A DNA stretch of 64,000 nucleotides from an uncultured Pelagibacteraceae bacterium (GCA_902606105.1 CACLFK010000003.1:24972-88971), one strand, 5' to 3'. Numbered from the stretch's first letter, positions 32,971 through 42,484 are shown. The notes: generated by a model not told the origin, from the letters alone. Translations and numbers: made by a program.

Positions 32971-34449
32971 TTAAGCTAAGGTTCTTTTTATTGCTAAATT
33001 CCAACCTTTAATCAAATTGTTTCTGGTTACCTTGTTGATTTTTGGCTTAAAATTTCTATCTTTTTTCCACAAATAAGTAATTTCTTTTAGTGATTTGAAT
33101 ACACCTGATTGGTAACCTGCAAATAATGCAACTCCTAGAGCTGTAGTTTCTAGAACCTTGGGTCTTATAACCTGAATATCTATTATATCTGACAAAAATT
33201 GAGAAAACCAATTATTGACTACCATACCACCATCTATTTTAATAATTTTTGGTTTTAAACCATCTTTATTCATTGAACTAAATAAATCGTAACTTTGATA
33301 AGCAACAGACTCTATGGTTGCTCTAACTAAATTTTTCCAGTCACTATCTCTTGTTAATCCTGTAATTAACCCTCTTGCATCGGATCTCCAATATGGGGCA
33401 CCTATGCCACTAAAAGCAGGAACAATATACACTCCATTATTGGTCTTTGTAGATTTAGCTATTTTTTCTGTTTCATAGGCATTATTTATTAATTTAATTT
33501 TATCTCTTAGCCATTGAATGCCTGCGCCTGCAATAAATATAGAGCCTTCTAGTGCATATGTATTCTTACCATTTAACCTATAACAAATAGTCGTTAATAA
33601 TTTATTTTTTGAATTGATTTTGTTAGATCCTGTATTCATTATAACAAAAGCACCTGTGCCATAGGTACTTTTTATGGAACCTTTTTCAAAACATACTTGA
33701 CCAACTGCTGCTGCTTGTTGATCTCCTAAAACAGCAGAGATCGGAATTTTCTTCCCAGTAATTTTTATATCAGTGAAACCAAAATTATCTGCAGAATTTT
33801 TAACATCAGGTAAAATTTTTTTAGGAATTTTTAATTTTTCAATGATTTCATTGTCCCATTTGTTATTATTAATATTATAAAGCATAGTCCTACTAGCATT
33901 TGTTGCATCTGTTACATGTTGTTTGCCATTAGTAAGTTTCCATATTAAATAAGTATCGACTGTACCAAAAAGTAAATTATTAGATTTTATTAAACTTTTG
34001 GTTTCTGGAACATTATCTAAAATCCATTTTATTTTGGTAGCTGAAAAATATGGATCTATAAATAAACCAGTTTTTTTTCTAAATTTTTTTTCATAATTTT
34101 TATTTTTTAATTTATTGCAATATTTCTCTGTTCTTCTATCCTGCCAAACAATTGCATTGTATACTGGCTTTCCATTCTTTTTATTCCAAATAATAGTAGT
34201 CTCTCTTTGATTGGTAATACCAATACTAATAATTTTTCCATTAAGTTTAGAGGCTTTCTTTATAACATTTTTCAAAGCCTTAATTGTAGTCAGCCATATT
34301 TCTCTAGGATTGTGCTCAACCCAACCGTTTTTTGGAAAATATTGTTTAAATTCAAATTGAGATTTGAAAACTATTTTAGCCTTGTTATCGAAAAGAATTA
34401 CTCTTGATGAAGTTGTGCCCTGGTCTATCGAAATAATAAACTTTTTCAA
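32971..34449 (-). CDS. glpK: Glycerol kinase
   Basis: A 492-residue FGGY sugar-kinase family protein. The phosphate loop SIDQGTTSSRVILFD (7-21), the glycerol-binding ITNQRETTIIW (about 77-87), QDRRTEKYC, and the C-terminal KIDGGMVVNNWFSQFLSD are the GlpK landmarks. Full length. It starts five bases after tmoW, so glycerol use may be co-expressed with TMAO transport. No glycerol facilitator gene is in the window. Confidence 0.95.
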   Translation of the reverse strand: MKKFIISIDQGTTSSRVILFDNKAKIVFKSQFEFKQYFPKNGWVEHNPREIWLTTIKALKNVIKKASKLNGKIISIGITNQRETTIIWNKKNGKPVYNAIVWQDRRTEKYCNKLKNKNYEKKFRKKTGLFIDPYFSATKIKWILDNVPETKSLIKSNNLLFGTVDTYLIWKLTNGKQHVTDATNASRTMLYNINNNKWDNEIIEKLKIPKKILPDVKNSADNFGFTDIKITGKKIPISAVLGDQQAAAVGQVCFEKGSIKSTYGTGAFVIMNTGSNKINSKNKLLTTICYRLNGKNTYALEGSIFIAGAGIQWLRDKIKLINNAYETEKIAKSTKTNNGVYIVPAFSGIGAPYWRSDARGLITGLTRDSDWKNLVRATIESVAYQSYDLFSSMNKDGLKPKIIKIDGGMVVNNWFSQFLSDIIDIQVIRPKVLETTALGVALFAGYQSGVFKSLKEITYLWKKDRNFKPKINKVTRNNLIKGWNLAIKRTLA

Positions 34450-34453
34450 AATT

Positions 34454-36607
34454 TTAAGCTATGCCAAGATGTTTTTTTCTTTTGCCCACCCAAGTTCTGA
34501 TTAAATTATCAAATATTAAACCTATGAAAGCAACACAAATACCTAGTGTTAGTCCAATACCAGCTCCATTTTTATCAGATAAAGCCTTCAAGATATATTG
34601 TCCTAAGTCTTCTGTTCCAATAAAAGCACCAATAATGACCATAAATAAAGCGAAAACAATCGTCTGATTTAAACCAAGCATCATATGAGGAAAAGCTAAT
34701 GGGAACTCTATTTTTGTTAACCTTTGAAATTTATTTACACCAGACATTGTTGCGGCTTCATGTAAACCTATCGGAACACTTCTAAGGCCCTCAATTGTAT
34801 ATCTAGTTGCAGGTATCGTTGCATAAACGATTACAGCAATCAGTACTGAAGTATCGGTTATTCCAAATAGCATCATAACTGGGATCAAGTATACAAAGGA
34901 TGGGAAAGTTTGAAATATATCACAAACACCTAACATAAATCTTGCTGCACTCTTGCTTTGAAAGCATAGGGTTCCAACAGTAAAACCAATCAAGCAAGAA
35001 ATAATTACACCAAAGGTTGCCATGTAAGTAGTTACTAATGCTCTATCCCACCAAGGACTTAAGGCTATAAACAAAGTTAAGCCACACACGACTAATGCTG
35101 ATCTAATTCCACCAATTAAATAACCAGCTCCAACTACTAAAACAATTGTAGCAACAGCAGGCATTCTTAAATATAGCGCTCGCATTGGCTGTAACACTTC
35201 TTGAATTAACCATGTGTTAAATGCTTTTATATAAACAAAAAATGTATCAAAGATCCAATCAACTCCTTTATTCCAAAAATCCGCCGTTGATATTCCTTTA
35301 TTATGTGGAATTTCAAACAAATAATTGAATGTTCCTTTAAATAAAAAAGTTCCTATATAAGCAAGAATAATTCCTATAATAAATGCTCCAATAAAAAATA
35401 TAGTATTTTTATTTCTTTCAAAGAATGTAAGATTTCCAAAATAGTCTGTTTGTTTATTTGCCCATGCCAAAGACATTTTATCTAATAATATTGCGATCAG
35501 ACTAATACATAAACCCGCTTCTAAAGCTAATCCAATATTAAGCTGATTAAGAGCTAATAATAAATTAAAACCTAAACCCTTAGCTCCAATAAAAGCTGAG
35601 ATAACTGCCATTGAAAAACACACCATTATTACCTGGTTAACTCCAATCAGTATATCTCTTCTAGCTGTAGGAATTAATACTTTAAACATTAGTTGCCAGT
35701 TATTGCATCCGCTCATCCTACCTGCTTCAATTACCTCTGGAGGTATAGCTCTTAAACCTAATAAAGTTAACAATATCATCGGTGGAATAGCGACTATCAT
35801 AGTGATAATGACTGCTGCATGATCACCAACTCCAAATAAAACAAGTGCAGGAACAAGAACTGCATATTGTGGCATGGTCTGCATAACTAAAAGTATTGGA
35901 TATAAAGCTTTTTCAACTCGTTTACTTTTAAATGCAGATATACCCAGACCTAGTCCAAATATAAATGACAATGGTGCAGCAACTAATATAAATGAAAGAG
36001 TTTGCATTGATGGTTTCCACTGACCAAAAATAGAAATGTAAACCATGGTCAAACCAGCGAAAATGGCCAAACCTTTACCGCTCAGCTTGTAAGATAATAT
36101 TGTGGCACCTGCAGCAACAATAGTCCATGGTAAACCTGGTAATTCTGCCCATGGATTAGCATCAATAAAATCCCAACTTGTAAATGCAACAATAGTTTCT
36201 AGTCCGCCTAATAAAATCTCTCTAATTAACTCAATTATAAAAGTCATGAAACCTGTTAAATTTCTACTAATTTGTAAGAGAAGAGGTCTAGTTTTAAATT
36301 CTTGTGTGTCTTCATTCCAAAACTCCATAGGCATCCAGTCGTTCATTAAGAAAAACAGTGAGTCATTTATCCAGATAGGCAACCATCCAAGCAATGGAGG
36401 TAATCTCCAGAATACATCAAAAGCATAGTATCTTACCTCTTTACCTGCAAAAACAAAGGTACTTTGGTTAGGGTCTTTGATAAACTCTGCCTGACCTCTT
36501 ATAAATTTATATGTTTCTGGGACTTCGATTGAAAAACATAAGGCAAAAAAAACAACTAATAAAAACAACCATTGAAATATCTTTGGGTTTTTTTTTAAAA
36601 ATTCCAT
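34454..36607 (-). CDS. tmoW: TMAO/betaine-type ABC transporter permease, double-domain
   Basis: A 717-residue permease built of two ProW-like halves fused in tandem. Each half ends in an EAA loop: IEAGRMSGCNNWQLMFKVLI (near 290-310) and HEAATMSGVNKFQRLTKIEF (near 615-635). Between them lie a long non-membrane loop and a second set of helices, with about twelve to fourteen segments in all. The arrangement with tmoV upstream and tmoX and tdm nearby matches the TMAO transporter TmoXWV. A general betaine carrier is the alternative. The ATG at 36607 lies inside the apparent tail of tmoV; see the frameshift note. Confidence 0.85.
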   Translation of the reverse strand: MEFLKKNPKIFQWLFLLVVFFALCFSIEVPETYKFIRGQAEFIKDPNQSTFVFAGKEVRYYAFDVFWRLPPLLGWLPIWINDSLFFLMNDWMPMEFWNEDTQEFKTRPLLLQISRNLTGFMTFIIELIREILLGGLETIVAFTSWDFIDANPWAELPGLPWTIVAAGATILSYKLSGKGLAIFAGLTMVYISIFGQWKPSMQTLSFILVAAPLSFIFGLGLGISAFKSKRVEKALYPILLVMQTMPQYAVLVPALVLFGVGDHAAVIITMIVAIPPMILLTLLGLRAIPPEVIEAGRMSGCNNWQLMFKVLIPTARRDILIGVNQVIMVCFSMAVISAFIGAKGLGFNLLLALNQLNIGLALEAGLCISLIAILLDKMSLAWANKQTDYFGNLTFFERNKNTIFFIGAFIIGIILAYIGTFLFKGTFNYLFEIPHNKGISTADFWNKGVDWIFDTFFVYIKAFNTWLIQEVLQPMRALYLRMPAVATIVLVVGAGYLIGGIRSALVVCGLTLFIALSPWWDRALVTTYMATFGVIISCLIGFTVGTLCFQSKSAARFMLGVCDIFQTFPSFVYLIPVMMLFGITDTSVLIAVIVYATIPATRYTIEGLRSVPIGLHEAATMSGVNKFQRLTKIEFPLAFPHMMLGLNQTIVFALFMVIIGAFIGTEDLGQYILKALSDKNGAGIGLTLGICVAFIGLIFDNLIRTWVGKRKKHLGIA

Positions 36608-37643
36608 AGGTTAATTTCCATTTTTTCCTTCCACCAAAGACTGTATTGATTATCTTTGTAGGATTAATAGAGCCTATAATTTTATTATTACTATCTATGA
36701 CTCCTACAGTTTTTTCTTGAGTTAGAATTTTTTCAGCAACATTTTCAATAATCTCATCTTTTGAAACTCTTAAATCTCCTAAATTGTCATTTTTAGTTTG
36801 ATCCATTACATCTTCAATTAACAAAACTTTTTCTCTTGGAACTTCCTCAGTAAATTTCCTCACATATTCAGTTGCGGGATTTAAAACTATTTTAGCGGGT
36901 GTATCTAATTGTTCAATGATACCATCTTTCATAATTGCTATTCGATCAGCTAGCTTTAAAGCTTCATCAAAATCATGAGTAATGAACATAATAGTTTTTT
37001 GCAATTTATCTTGAAGTCTTAAAAATTCATCCTGCATTTCTTTTCGGATCAAAGGATCTAACGCGGAAAAAGGTTCATCTAAAAACCAAATATCTGGTTC
37101 TACTGCTAAAGATCTTGCAATACCAACTCTTTGCTGTTGTCCTCCTGATAGTTCTCTTGGAAAATAGTTTTCTCTTCCATCTAGTCCAACTAACTTAACC
37201 ATATCCATTGCCTTGCTAATGCTATCGTCAGTGTTAATCCCTTTGATTTGAAGTGGGAATGCAATATTTTCTACTACAGTTTTATGTGGCAATAACGCGA
37301 AGCTCTGAAAAACCATTCCCATTTTATTTCTTCTAAGATCAATGAGTTCTTTGTTGTTCAAGTCTAATAAATCTTGACCCTCTATAAAAATTTTTCCTCC
37401 TGTTGCATCTGTTAATCTTGAAATACATCTAAGTAATGTTGATTTGCCTGATCCAGATAAACCCATCACAACCAACATTTCTCCTTTTGCTACTTCAAAA
37501 GAAGCATTATTAACTCCAACTATACATCCGTTTTCTTGAAAAGTTTTTGCATCTACATTTCCATTTGCTTCTTGAAGCATTTTTTCAGCATTTTCGCCAA
37601 AAATTTTATAAACAGACTCACATTTAATAACTGCGTCAGACAT
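36507..37643 (-). CDS. tmoV: TMAO/betaine-type ABC transporter ATPase (3' end probably frameshifted)
   Basis: A 378-residue OpuAA/ProV-like ATPase. Walker A GLSGSGKST (61-69), signature LSGGQQQR (165-172), Walker B with DEP (about 185-191) and a C-terminal CBS-like region (about 275-340). The last 38 or so codons run 101 bases into tmoW and encode an unlikely hydrophobic tail. Removing one base from the six-T run at 36621-36626 (six A on the coding strand) gives a stop at 36611-36613 just before the tmoW ATG, with an end like GRKNGN. I therefore regard the tail as an artefact or a recent mutation. Confidence 0.88.
   Translation of the reverse strand: MSDAVIKCESVYKIFGENAEKMLQEANGNVDAKTFQENGCIVGVNNASFEVAKGEMLVVMGLSGSGKSTLLRCISRLTDATGGKIFIEGQDLLDLNNKELIDLRRNKMGMVFQSFALLPHKTVVENIAFPLQIKGINTDDSISKAMDMVKLVGLDGRENYFPRELSGGQQQRVGIARSLAVEPDIWFLDEPFSALDPLIRKEMQDEFLRLQDKLQKTIMFITHDFDEALKLADRIAIMKDGIIEQLDTPAKIVLNPATEYVRKFTEEVPREKVLLIEDVMDQTKNDNLGDLRVSKDEIIENVAEKILTQEKTVGVIDSNNKIIGSINPTKIINTVFGGRKKWKLTYGIFKKKPKDISMVVFISCFFCLMFFNRSPRNI
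36611..36626 (-). other. Probable frameshift site at the end of tmoV
   Basis: The coding-strand run of six A (plus-strand T6 at 36621-36626) lies where the reading frame appears to slip. With five A the next in-frame stop is TAA at 36611-36613, three bases before the tmoW ATG, which restores the usual spacing of this genome. As read, the frame continues 101 bases into tmoW. This is a classic homopolymer error or a real indel; the sequence alone does not decide. Confidence 0.6.
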
Positions 37644-37709
37644 AAATTATTATTAAGTTATACGAAATTTAATTGAATTAATATGCATATAATACTTGTT
37701 TCTCCTTAA

Positions 37710-38261
37710 TTAAAAATTTTTGATATAATAAATTCTAGTATCAATACCAGTACTTAAAAAACTTAATGCTTCCCCACTTACTTTAATTTTTTCATCAACC
37801 CCAACATTGTTTCCACTGACCGTAAAACCTGCAAAACATTTATTTTTTTCTTCATCCCACTCGACAAATGTCTCATCGATTTTATTGCCATTAATTGTAT
37901 AAATTTCATGCGCTCTAAAATTAAGGAAATTAGCCCCCATTATTGCTCTTTGTGGAATAAGTTTTGTAGCTTTACAGACTTTCTCGTAAACATCTTCCGA
38001 TAATCTATAATGATTAGTTCCATCAAAAGTAACTAAAATTCCAGATGGCAGACTTGATATTAATTCATTTAATTTCCTCTCTTCTGCAATTCTATCTTCC
38101 TCAATTTTCATCCTTTTAACTAAATCATCACCCTCTCCAAAAATATTATTTAAGATAATAAAAGATAAAATTATTATTAATGTAATAATAATTAATCCAA
38201 CAAACTGTCTAATTGACTCTGGTAAATTCTTTATTTTAGTAAAATAATTTTCTTGATTCAT
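37710..38261 (-). CDS. Membrane-anchored hypothetical protein
   Basis: About 183 residues when started at the ATG at 38261 (MNQENYFTKI), which shares one base with the stop of the MORN gene (TAATG). An upstream in-frame ATG at 38318 would overlap that gene by 58 bases and is less likely. A single hydrophobic helix at about residues 20-40 is followed by a soluble domain with no recognised motif (YRLSEDVYEKVCKATKLI, FAGFTVSGNNVG). Probably a periplasmic domain on an N-terminal anchor. It separates tmoX from tmoV. Confidence 0.6.
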   Translation of the reverse strand: MNQENYFTKIKNLPESIRQFVGLIIITLIIILSFIILNNIFGEGDDLVKRMKIEEDRIAEERKLNELISSLPSGILVTFDGTNHYRLSEDVYEKVCKATKLIPQRAIMGANFLNFRAHEIYTINGNKIDETFVEWDEEKNKCFAGFTVSGNNVGVDEKIKVSGEALSFLSTGIDTRIYYIKNF

Positions 38262-38638
38262 TATTTCTGAAGTTTTCCATTTTTCCAAATTCCTGATTTT
38301 TGTTTTCCATCTGCCCAAGTAAATGTTCCATTGCCATTCATAAAACCATTAGCCCACTCTCCATCATAAGTAGAACCATCAGGGAATATTAAAATCCCCT
38401 GTCCACTCCACACACTATTTTTAAATTCACCTTTATAGATATATCCGTTAGGCCAAGTTTCTACTCCTTTACCTTGTTTTTTTGTCTCGACCCACTCACC
38501 TTCATAAGTAGTTTTATCTGTATAAACCCATTTTCCATATCCATTTTCACAATTTCCCTCTTTACATCCGGTGCTTCTAGCAAAAGCTGATGTATGAACA
38601 AAATAAGTTAAAATTAAAAATAAAAAAATTTTTTTCAT
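38261..38638 (-). CDS. Secreted MORN-repeat protein
   Basis: A 125-residue protein with a signal peptide (KKIFLFLILTYFVHTSAFA, cleavage near residue 20) and about four MORN repeats, for example YEGEWVETKKQGKGVETW, YKGEFKNSVWSGQGILIF, and YDGEWANGFMNGNGTFTW. MORN proteins form elongated sheets that may bind lipid or protein. Two cysteines follow the signal (CKEGNC). It lies between the tmoX terminator and the unknown anchored protein, and its relation to TMAO uptake is not apparent. Confidence 0.85.
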   Translation of the reverse strand: MKKIFLFLILTYFVHTSAFARSTGCKEGNCENGYGKWVYTDKTTYEGEWVETKKQGKGVETWPNGYIYKGEFKNSVWSGQGILIFPDGSTYDGEWANGFMNGNGTFTWADGKQKSGIWKNGKLQK

Positions 38639-38663
38639 GATTTTATTTTACACAATATTAGGT

Positions 38664-38697
38664 AAAAAAAAATCTCCCCCAACAAAGTTGGGAGAGA
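38664..38697 (-). terminator. Intrinsic terminator of tmoX
   Basis: On the minus strand, a stem of about ten base pairs with one mismatch (CTCCCAAC with GTTGGGGGAG around a three-base loop) is followed by a run of nine T. It lies 26 bases beyond the tmoX stop. This should end most tmoX transcripts and separates the binding-protein gene from the rest of the transporter. Confidence 0.85.
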
Positions 38698-38722
38698 TCT
38701 ATAAGTTTTTAAATGTTTAACC

Positions 38723-39676
38723 TTAATGATCGTGTGTAAATTCTTCCCACACTTTCTTATTGTCCGCTAACCATTTTTTAGCTGCATCCTCATGAGTCAT
38801 TTTATCCATGTCAACTAAAGCTGCCATTGCTCCAATTTGACTTGTAGAAAATGACATTTTTTTAAATACCTTAGCTGCTTTTGGATGAGTTTTTGGAAAA
38901 TCCTCATGTGCTGCTTTTTTCAGATAGCCATCTGGAGAACCACATTTTCCATCTCCACCATCTTCTGGTCTGCAACCTGCAGTGTATGGAGGAAAGTCAA
39001 TAAATGTAAAACCAGCCCCATCAGTAAAATTTGGTGTCCAATTGAAAATTATTGTTCCTCTTCCTTCTTTTTCAGCAGCTGCTAATTCAGCCCAAAGCGC
39101 ATCTGCACTTCCAGCAAATTTAACCCACCAAAGATCTCCTAAACCTAAAGCATCAACCCTTTGTGGAATTAAATCACCATGCCAAGTTTGTGGACCTTCC
39201 AACATTCTTCCTTTTCCATTTGGAGAATCAGGTGTTGTAAAGTTTTTAGCACAGTCAGGATTTTTTAAAGCAGTCCAGTCTGGTAAACCAGGACATAATC
39301 CTTTGTCTGTAACCCAGTTTGGATATCCCATGTCTTCAAGTGTTCTTGCTTCATGATCACCCATATCTAATAAGCCACCTTTATCTAAAGCAGTTGTAAA
39401 TGATTTACCAAATGCAGACTCCCACACTTCGTGAGATATAGTTACATCTCCAATTCTGATTGACTCGTAAACTGCTTGTGAGTCAGCATTTACATATTTA
39501 ACATTGTTACCCATACTTTCAAAAATTCCACCAATAACATAGGCCATTACAATTTGGCTTGACCAGTTATGAGTAGGGATTACTATGGGTTTTTTGCTAT
39601 CTGCAGCATTAGAAATTCCTGCAAAACTAACTACAGAAATTATAAGAGCAGATAATAATGATATTATTTTTTTCAT
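38723..39676 (-). CDS. tmoX: TMAO/betaine-type ABC transporter substrate-binding protein
   Basis: A 317-residue OpuAC-fold binding protein. The signal peptide is residues 1-24 (SFAGISNAADS). Mature-part aromatic groups that could box a quaternary or N-oxide head group include THNWSSQIV, SHEVWESAFG, GYPNWVTD and NWTPNFTDG. A strong ribosome site (GAGGGG) lies six bases before the ATG. Position beside tdm and the orientation opposite it match tmoX. Glycine betaine or choline remain possible ligands. Confidence 0.85.
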   Translation of the reverse strand: MKKIISLLSALIISVVSFAGISNAADSKKPIVIPTHNWSSQIVMAYVIGGIFESMGNNVKYVNADSQAVYESIRIGDVTISHEVWESAFGKSFTTALDKGGLLDMGDHEARTLEDMGYPNWVTDKGLCPGLPDWTALKNPDCAKNFTTPDSPNGKGRMLEGPQTWHGDLIPQRVDALGLGDLWWVKFAGSADALWAELAAAEKEGRGTIIFNWTPNFTDGAGFTFIDFPPYTAGCRPEDGGDGKCGSPDGYLKKAAHEDFPKTHPKAAKVFKKMSFSTSQIGAMAALVDMDKMTHEDAAKKWLADNKKVWEEFTHDH

Positions 39677-39708
39677 TTTTTCCCCTCGATTATTAATATT
39701 AATGACAA

Positions 39709-39737
39709 AGTATGTTCCGATTTAAAGGTATAGTCAA
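39709..39737 (-). promoter_or_regulatory. Probable sigma-70-type promoter of tmoX
   Basis: On the minus strand TTGACT (39732-39737) and CATACT (39709-39714) are separated by exactly 17 bases, 33 bases before the tmoX ATG. The plus strand of the same 106-base region carries a perfect TATAAT at 39749-39754 pointing to tdm, though without a good -35. The two genes probably share a regulatory region. Confidence 0.5.
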
Positions 39738-39788
39738 CTCGTTTTCAGTATAATATGGTCACAATAAAATTATAATAAAACATTGAAG

Positions 39789-42128
39789 ATGTTAGGAACT
39801 AGTAAAGATATAAAATATCCAGGACTAAATATTTTACCACCAGGAGTTGAAAGACATACTGTAAATGGTGGTGGCCTCACTGCTTTTCATATTTTCCCTG
39901 ATGATGAAATAGAGATTATCAATAACGAAGGAAATCAAATTTGTGAAATTATATGTTTTAATAAAGACGGAAAATCAGATGTAGGTATTTTAAATCTTAA
40001 AAGTAACAACAATAAAAATTTTATTAGAGATATTTTAAGTAAAAAAGATGAAAGTATTATAGCAACCAATTATCAACTTAAAAAACTAAATTTAAATATT
40101 TCAGAATCAAAATCCTCAATAGTGTTTGATGTTGATACCCAAATTAGTGAAAAAATTAATTTAAAGTCAAAAGATAAATGTTTTGCAATATTTGCAGCTC
40201 CTGGGGGAGACATGGATGTTACAAAGCAAAATCCTCCTACTGATTTAATTATTTACATTAAAAGAGCAAGTATTATTAATGACAAAGAATTAAATGTTAT
40301 TCCAAACCCTGTCTTTGAACCTTTACATGAAGAAAATATAGATAAAGCAAGTAGCATATCTTATGAAGTTAAAGAAGGTGATTACATCCAAGTAATAAGT
40401 CCTACTGGAAGACAATGTTCAGACTTTGTAGCATTTGATACAAGGAAACTAGAAAAAGGAATTGAGAAAGGTTTGGATTGGCAAACAACTAGAACTTTCA
40501 TGGGAAATACATTTCCAGGTCCAGGATTATTTTCTAAATTTTATGATACTGATCACGAACCTTTGGTAGAAGTAATTAGAGATACCGTTGGTAAACACGA
40601 TACTTTTAATCTTGCCTGTACTTCAAAGTACTATGAAGATGCTGGTTATTTTGGTCATGCAAATTGCTCTGATAATTTGTCAGAAAGTATGTCCAAGTAT
40701 GGTCTACAAAAACAAAAAGGGTGGCACGCAATTAATTTATTTTTTAATACCTCTGAAGGTGGATTAAACTCGGTTGTTTCAGATGAATCTTATTCGCGTC
40801 CTGGTGATTATGTCATGTTTAGAGCCTTAAAAGATTTAACTATTGGAACAACAGCATGTCCTAGTGATATAGATCCTTGTAATTCATGGAATCCAACTAA
40901 TATTTTTGTTAGAACATATGACAAAAAAAAAGAATTTACTAAATCATTTGCATTCAGAATGAAAACAGACTCTGAAAAAAAACTCACTAGAAACTCTGGC
41001 TTTTATGAACGAACATCAAAGCTAACTAGAAACTTTATAGATGCTAGAGGCTTTTGGCTTCCAAATGATTATACAAAACATGGACTTGTTAATGAGTACA
41101 ACGCTTGCAGAAATGATGCAGTTTTAATTGACTTATCTTCATTAAGAAAATTTGAAATTATTGGCCCTGATGCAGAAGAATTATTAAATTATACGCTTAC
41201 AAGAAACATTAAAAAATTATCCGTAGGTCAAGTTGTATATTCTGCAATGTGCTACGAAAATGGAATGATGTTTGATGACGGTACTCTTTTACGATTAAGT
41301 GAGACTGGTTTTAGATGGATCTGTGGAGATGAATATGGAGGTGAATGGTTAAAAGAAATTGCAAAAAAGAAAAATTTCAATGCAAATATAAAAAATTCAA
41401 CTGACCAAATAAGTAACGTTTCATTACAGGGTCCAAAAAGTAGAGAAATTTTAAAAAAGATAATTTTTACACCTCCAACCCAACCTTCAATAGATGAACT
41501 TGGTTGGTTTAGATTTAGCATTTGTAGGATAGAAGAGTTACAAGGAATACCATTGATTGTTTCTAGAACTGGTTATACTGGTGAGCTAGGTTATGAAATT
41601 TGGTGTCACCCTAAACATGCTTCTGAAGTCTGGGATAAATTAATGGAAGCAGGAAAAGAAGATGGTTTGATTCCTGCAGGATTTGGAGCTCTAGATAAAC
41701 TTAGAATTGAAGCAGGATTAATTTTATTTGGTAATGAGTTTGACGGTCAACAAGATCCTTTTGAGGCAGGTATTGGTTTTGCTGTTCCATTGAAAACAAA
41801 AGAAGAGGATTTTATTGGTAAAGAAGAATTAATAAAAAGAAAAAATAACCCTCAAAAAAAACTTGTTGGGTTAGAATTAGCAGGCAAAGAAATTGCGGGT
41901 CATGGTGACTGTGTTCATATCGGAAGATCTCAGATAGGTGTGGTTACAAGTGGATGTTTATCCTCAACTTTAAATAAAAATATAGCATTGTGTAGAATGG
42001 ACATGCAGTATTCAGAGATTGGAAATGAGGTTGAAATTGGTAAAATTGACGGTCATCAAAAAAGAATAAGTGCCAAAGTAGTTGCTTTTCCTTTTTATGA
42101 CCCGACTAAATCTAAAGTAAGATCATAG
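39789..42128 (+). CDS. tdm: TMAO demethylase (DUF1989 + GcvT fusion)
   Basis: About 779 residues from the ATG at 39789; a TTG two codons earlier is an alternative. It splits TMAO into dimethylamine and formaldehyde, the latter passed to THF. Residues about 165-390 form the zinc DUF1989 domain (RQCSDFVAFDT, then cysteines near 277, 293 and 357, whose 16- and 64-residue spacing agrees with the zinc ligands I recall for the Methylocella enzyme). Residues about 410-779 are a GcvT folate domain (SLQGPKSREIL, TGYTGELGYEIW, DKLRIEAGLILFG). Divergent from tmoX. Confidence 0.92.
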   Translation: MLGTSKDIKYPGLNILPPGVERHTVNGGGLTAFHIFPDDEIEIINNEGNQICEIICFNKDGKSDVGILNLKSNNNKNFIRDILSKKDESIIATNYQLKKLNLNISESKSSIVFDVDTQISEKINLKSKDKCFAIFAAPGGDMDVTKQNPPTDLIIYIKRASIINDKELNVIPNPVFEPLHEENIDKASSISYEVKEGDYIQVISPTGRQCSDFVAFDTRKLEKGIEKGLDWQTTRTFMGNTFPGPGLFSKFYDTDHEPLVEVIRDTVGKHDTFNLACTSKYYEDAGYFGHANCSDNLSESMSKYGLQKQKGWHAINLFFNTSEGGLNSVVSDESYSRPGDYVMFRALKDLTIGTTACPSDIDPCNSWNPTNIFVRTYDKKKEFTKSFAFRMKTDSEKKLTRNSGFYERTSKLTRNFIDARGFWLPNDYTKHGLVNEYNACRNDAVLIDLSSLRKFEIIGPDAEELLNYTLTRNIKKLSVGQVVYSAMCYENGMMFDDGTLLRLSETGFRWICGDEYGGEWLKEIAKKKNFNANIKNSTDQISNVSLQGPKSREILKKIIFTPPTQPSIDELGWFRFSICRIEELQGIPLIVSRTGYTGELGYEIWCHPKHASEVWDKLMEAGKEDGLIPAGFGALDKLRIEAGLILFGNEFDGQQDPFEAGIGFAVPLKTKEEDFIGKEELIKRKNNPQKKLVGLELAGKEIAGHGDCVHIGRSQIGVVTSGCLSSTLNKNIALCRMDMQYSEIGNEVEIGKIDGHQKRISAKVVAFPFYDPTKSKVRS

Positions 42129-42133
42129 ATTAA

Positions 42134-42484
42134 ATGCCAAAAGATAAAAAAACTCTATTAAATTTCTGGGAAGATCAGATGAAGCAGTCACATACTTCTA
42201 GCAATTATTTTTTTAGAAAGTCCCCTTCTCATTATCATATGATGTTATTAGTAATGTCAGCATATAAAGAAAATAAAAAGTTATCTGTTGAAGAACTTAA
42301 AACAAAATTATTTAAAACATCTAGACCAAAATCAGCACTGATTATTACTGAGGCTTGTGAAAAAGGATTCTTCCTATTAGAAAAAACTTCAACAGATCAA
42401 AGAATTAAAAATATTAAGCCAAGCGACTCTTTTATTAAAGAGTTCAATGAATATTTAATTACTCTTAAAAATATAAGCTATTAA
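42134..42484 (+). CDS. Small winged-helix-like protein
   Basis: A 116-residue soluble protein. A helix-rich pattern with a possible MarR-like winged helix lies at about residues 35-90 (MLLVMSAYKENKKLSVEELKT, ALIITEACEKGFF). It starts five bases after tdm and so is likely co-transcribed. It may regulate the tdm/tmo genes or amine use. No DNA-binding evidence other than the pattern is available. Confidence 0.45.
   Translation: MPKDKKTLLNFWEDQMKQSHTSSNYFFRKSPSHYHMMLLVMSAYKENKKLSVEELKTKLFKTSRPKSALIITEACEKGFFLLEKTSTDQRIKNIKPSDSFIKEFNEYLITLKNISY

Noticed and set aside
39749-39754. Full promoter for tdm at the TATAAT
   Set aside because: No acceptable -35 box at 16-18 bases upstream; only the -10 is convincing.
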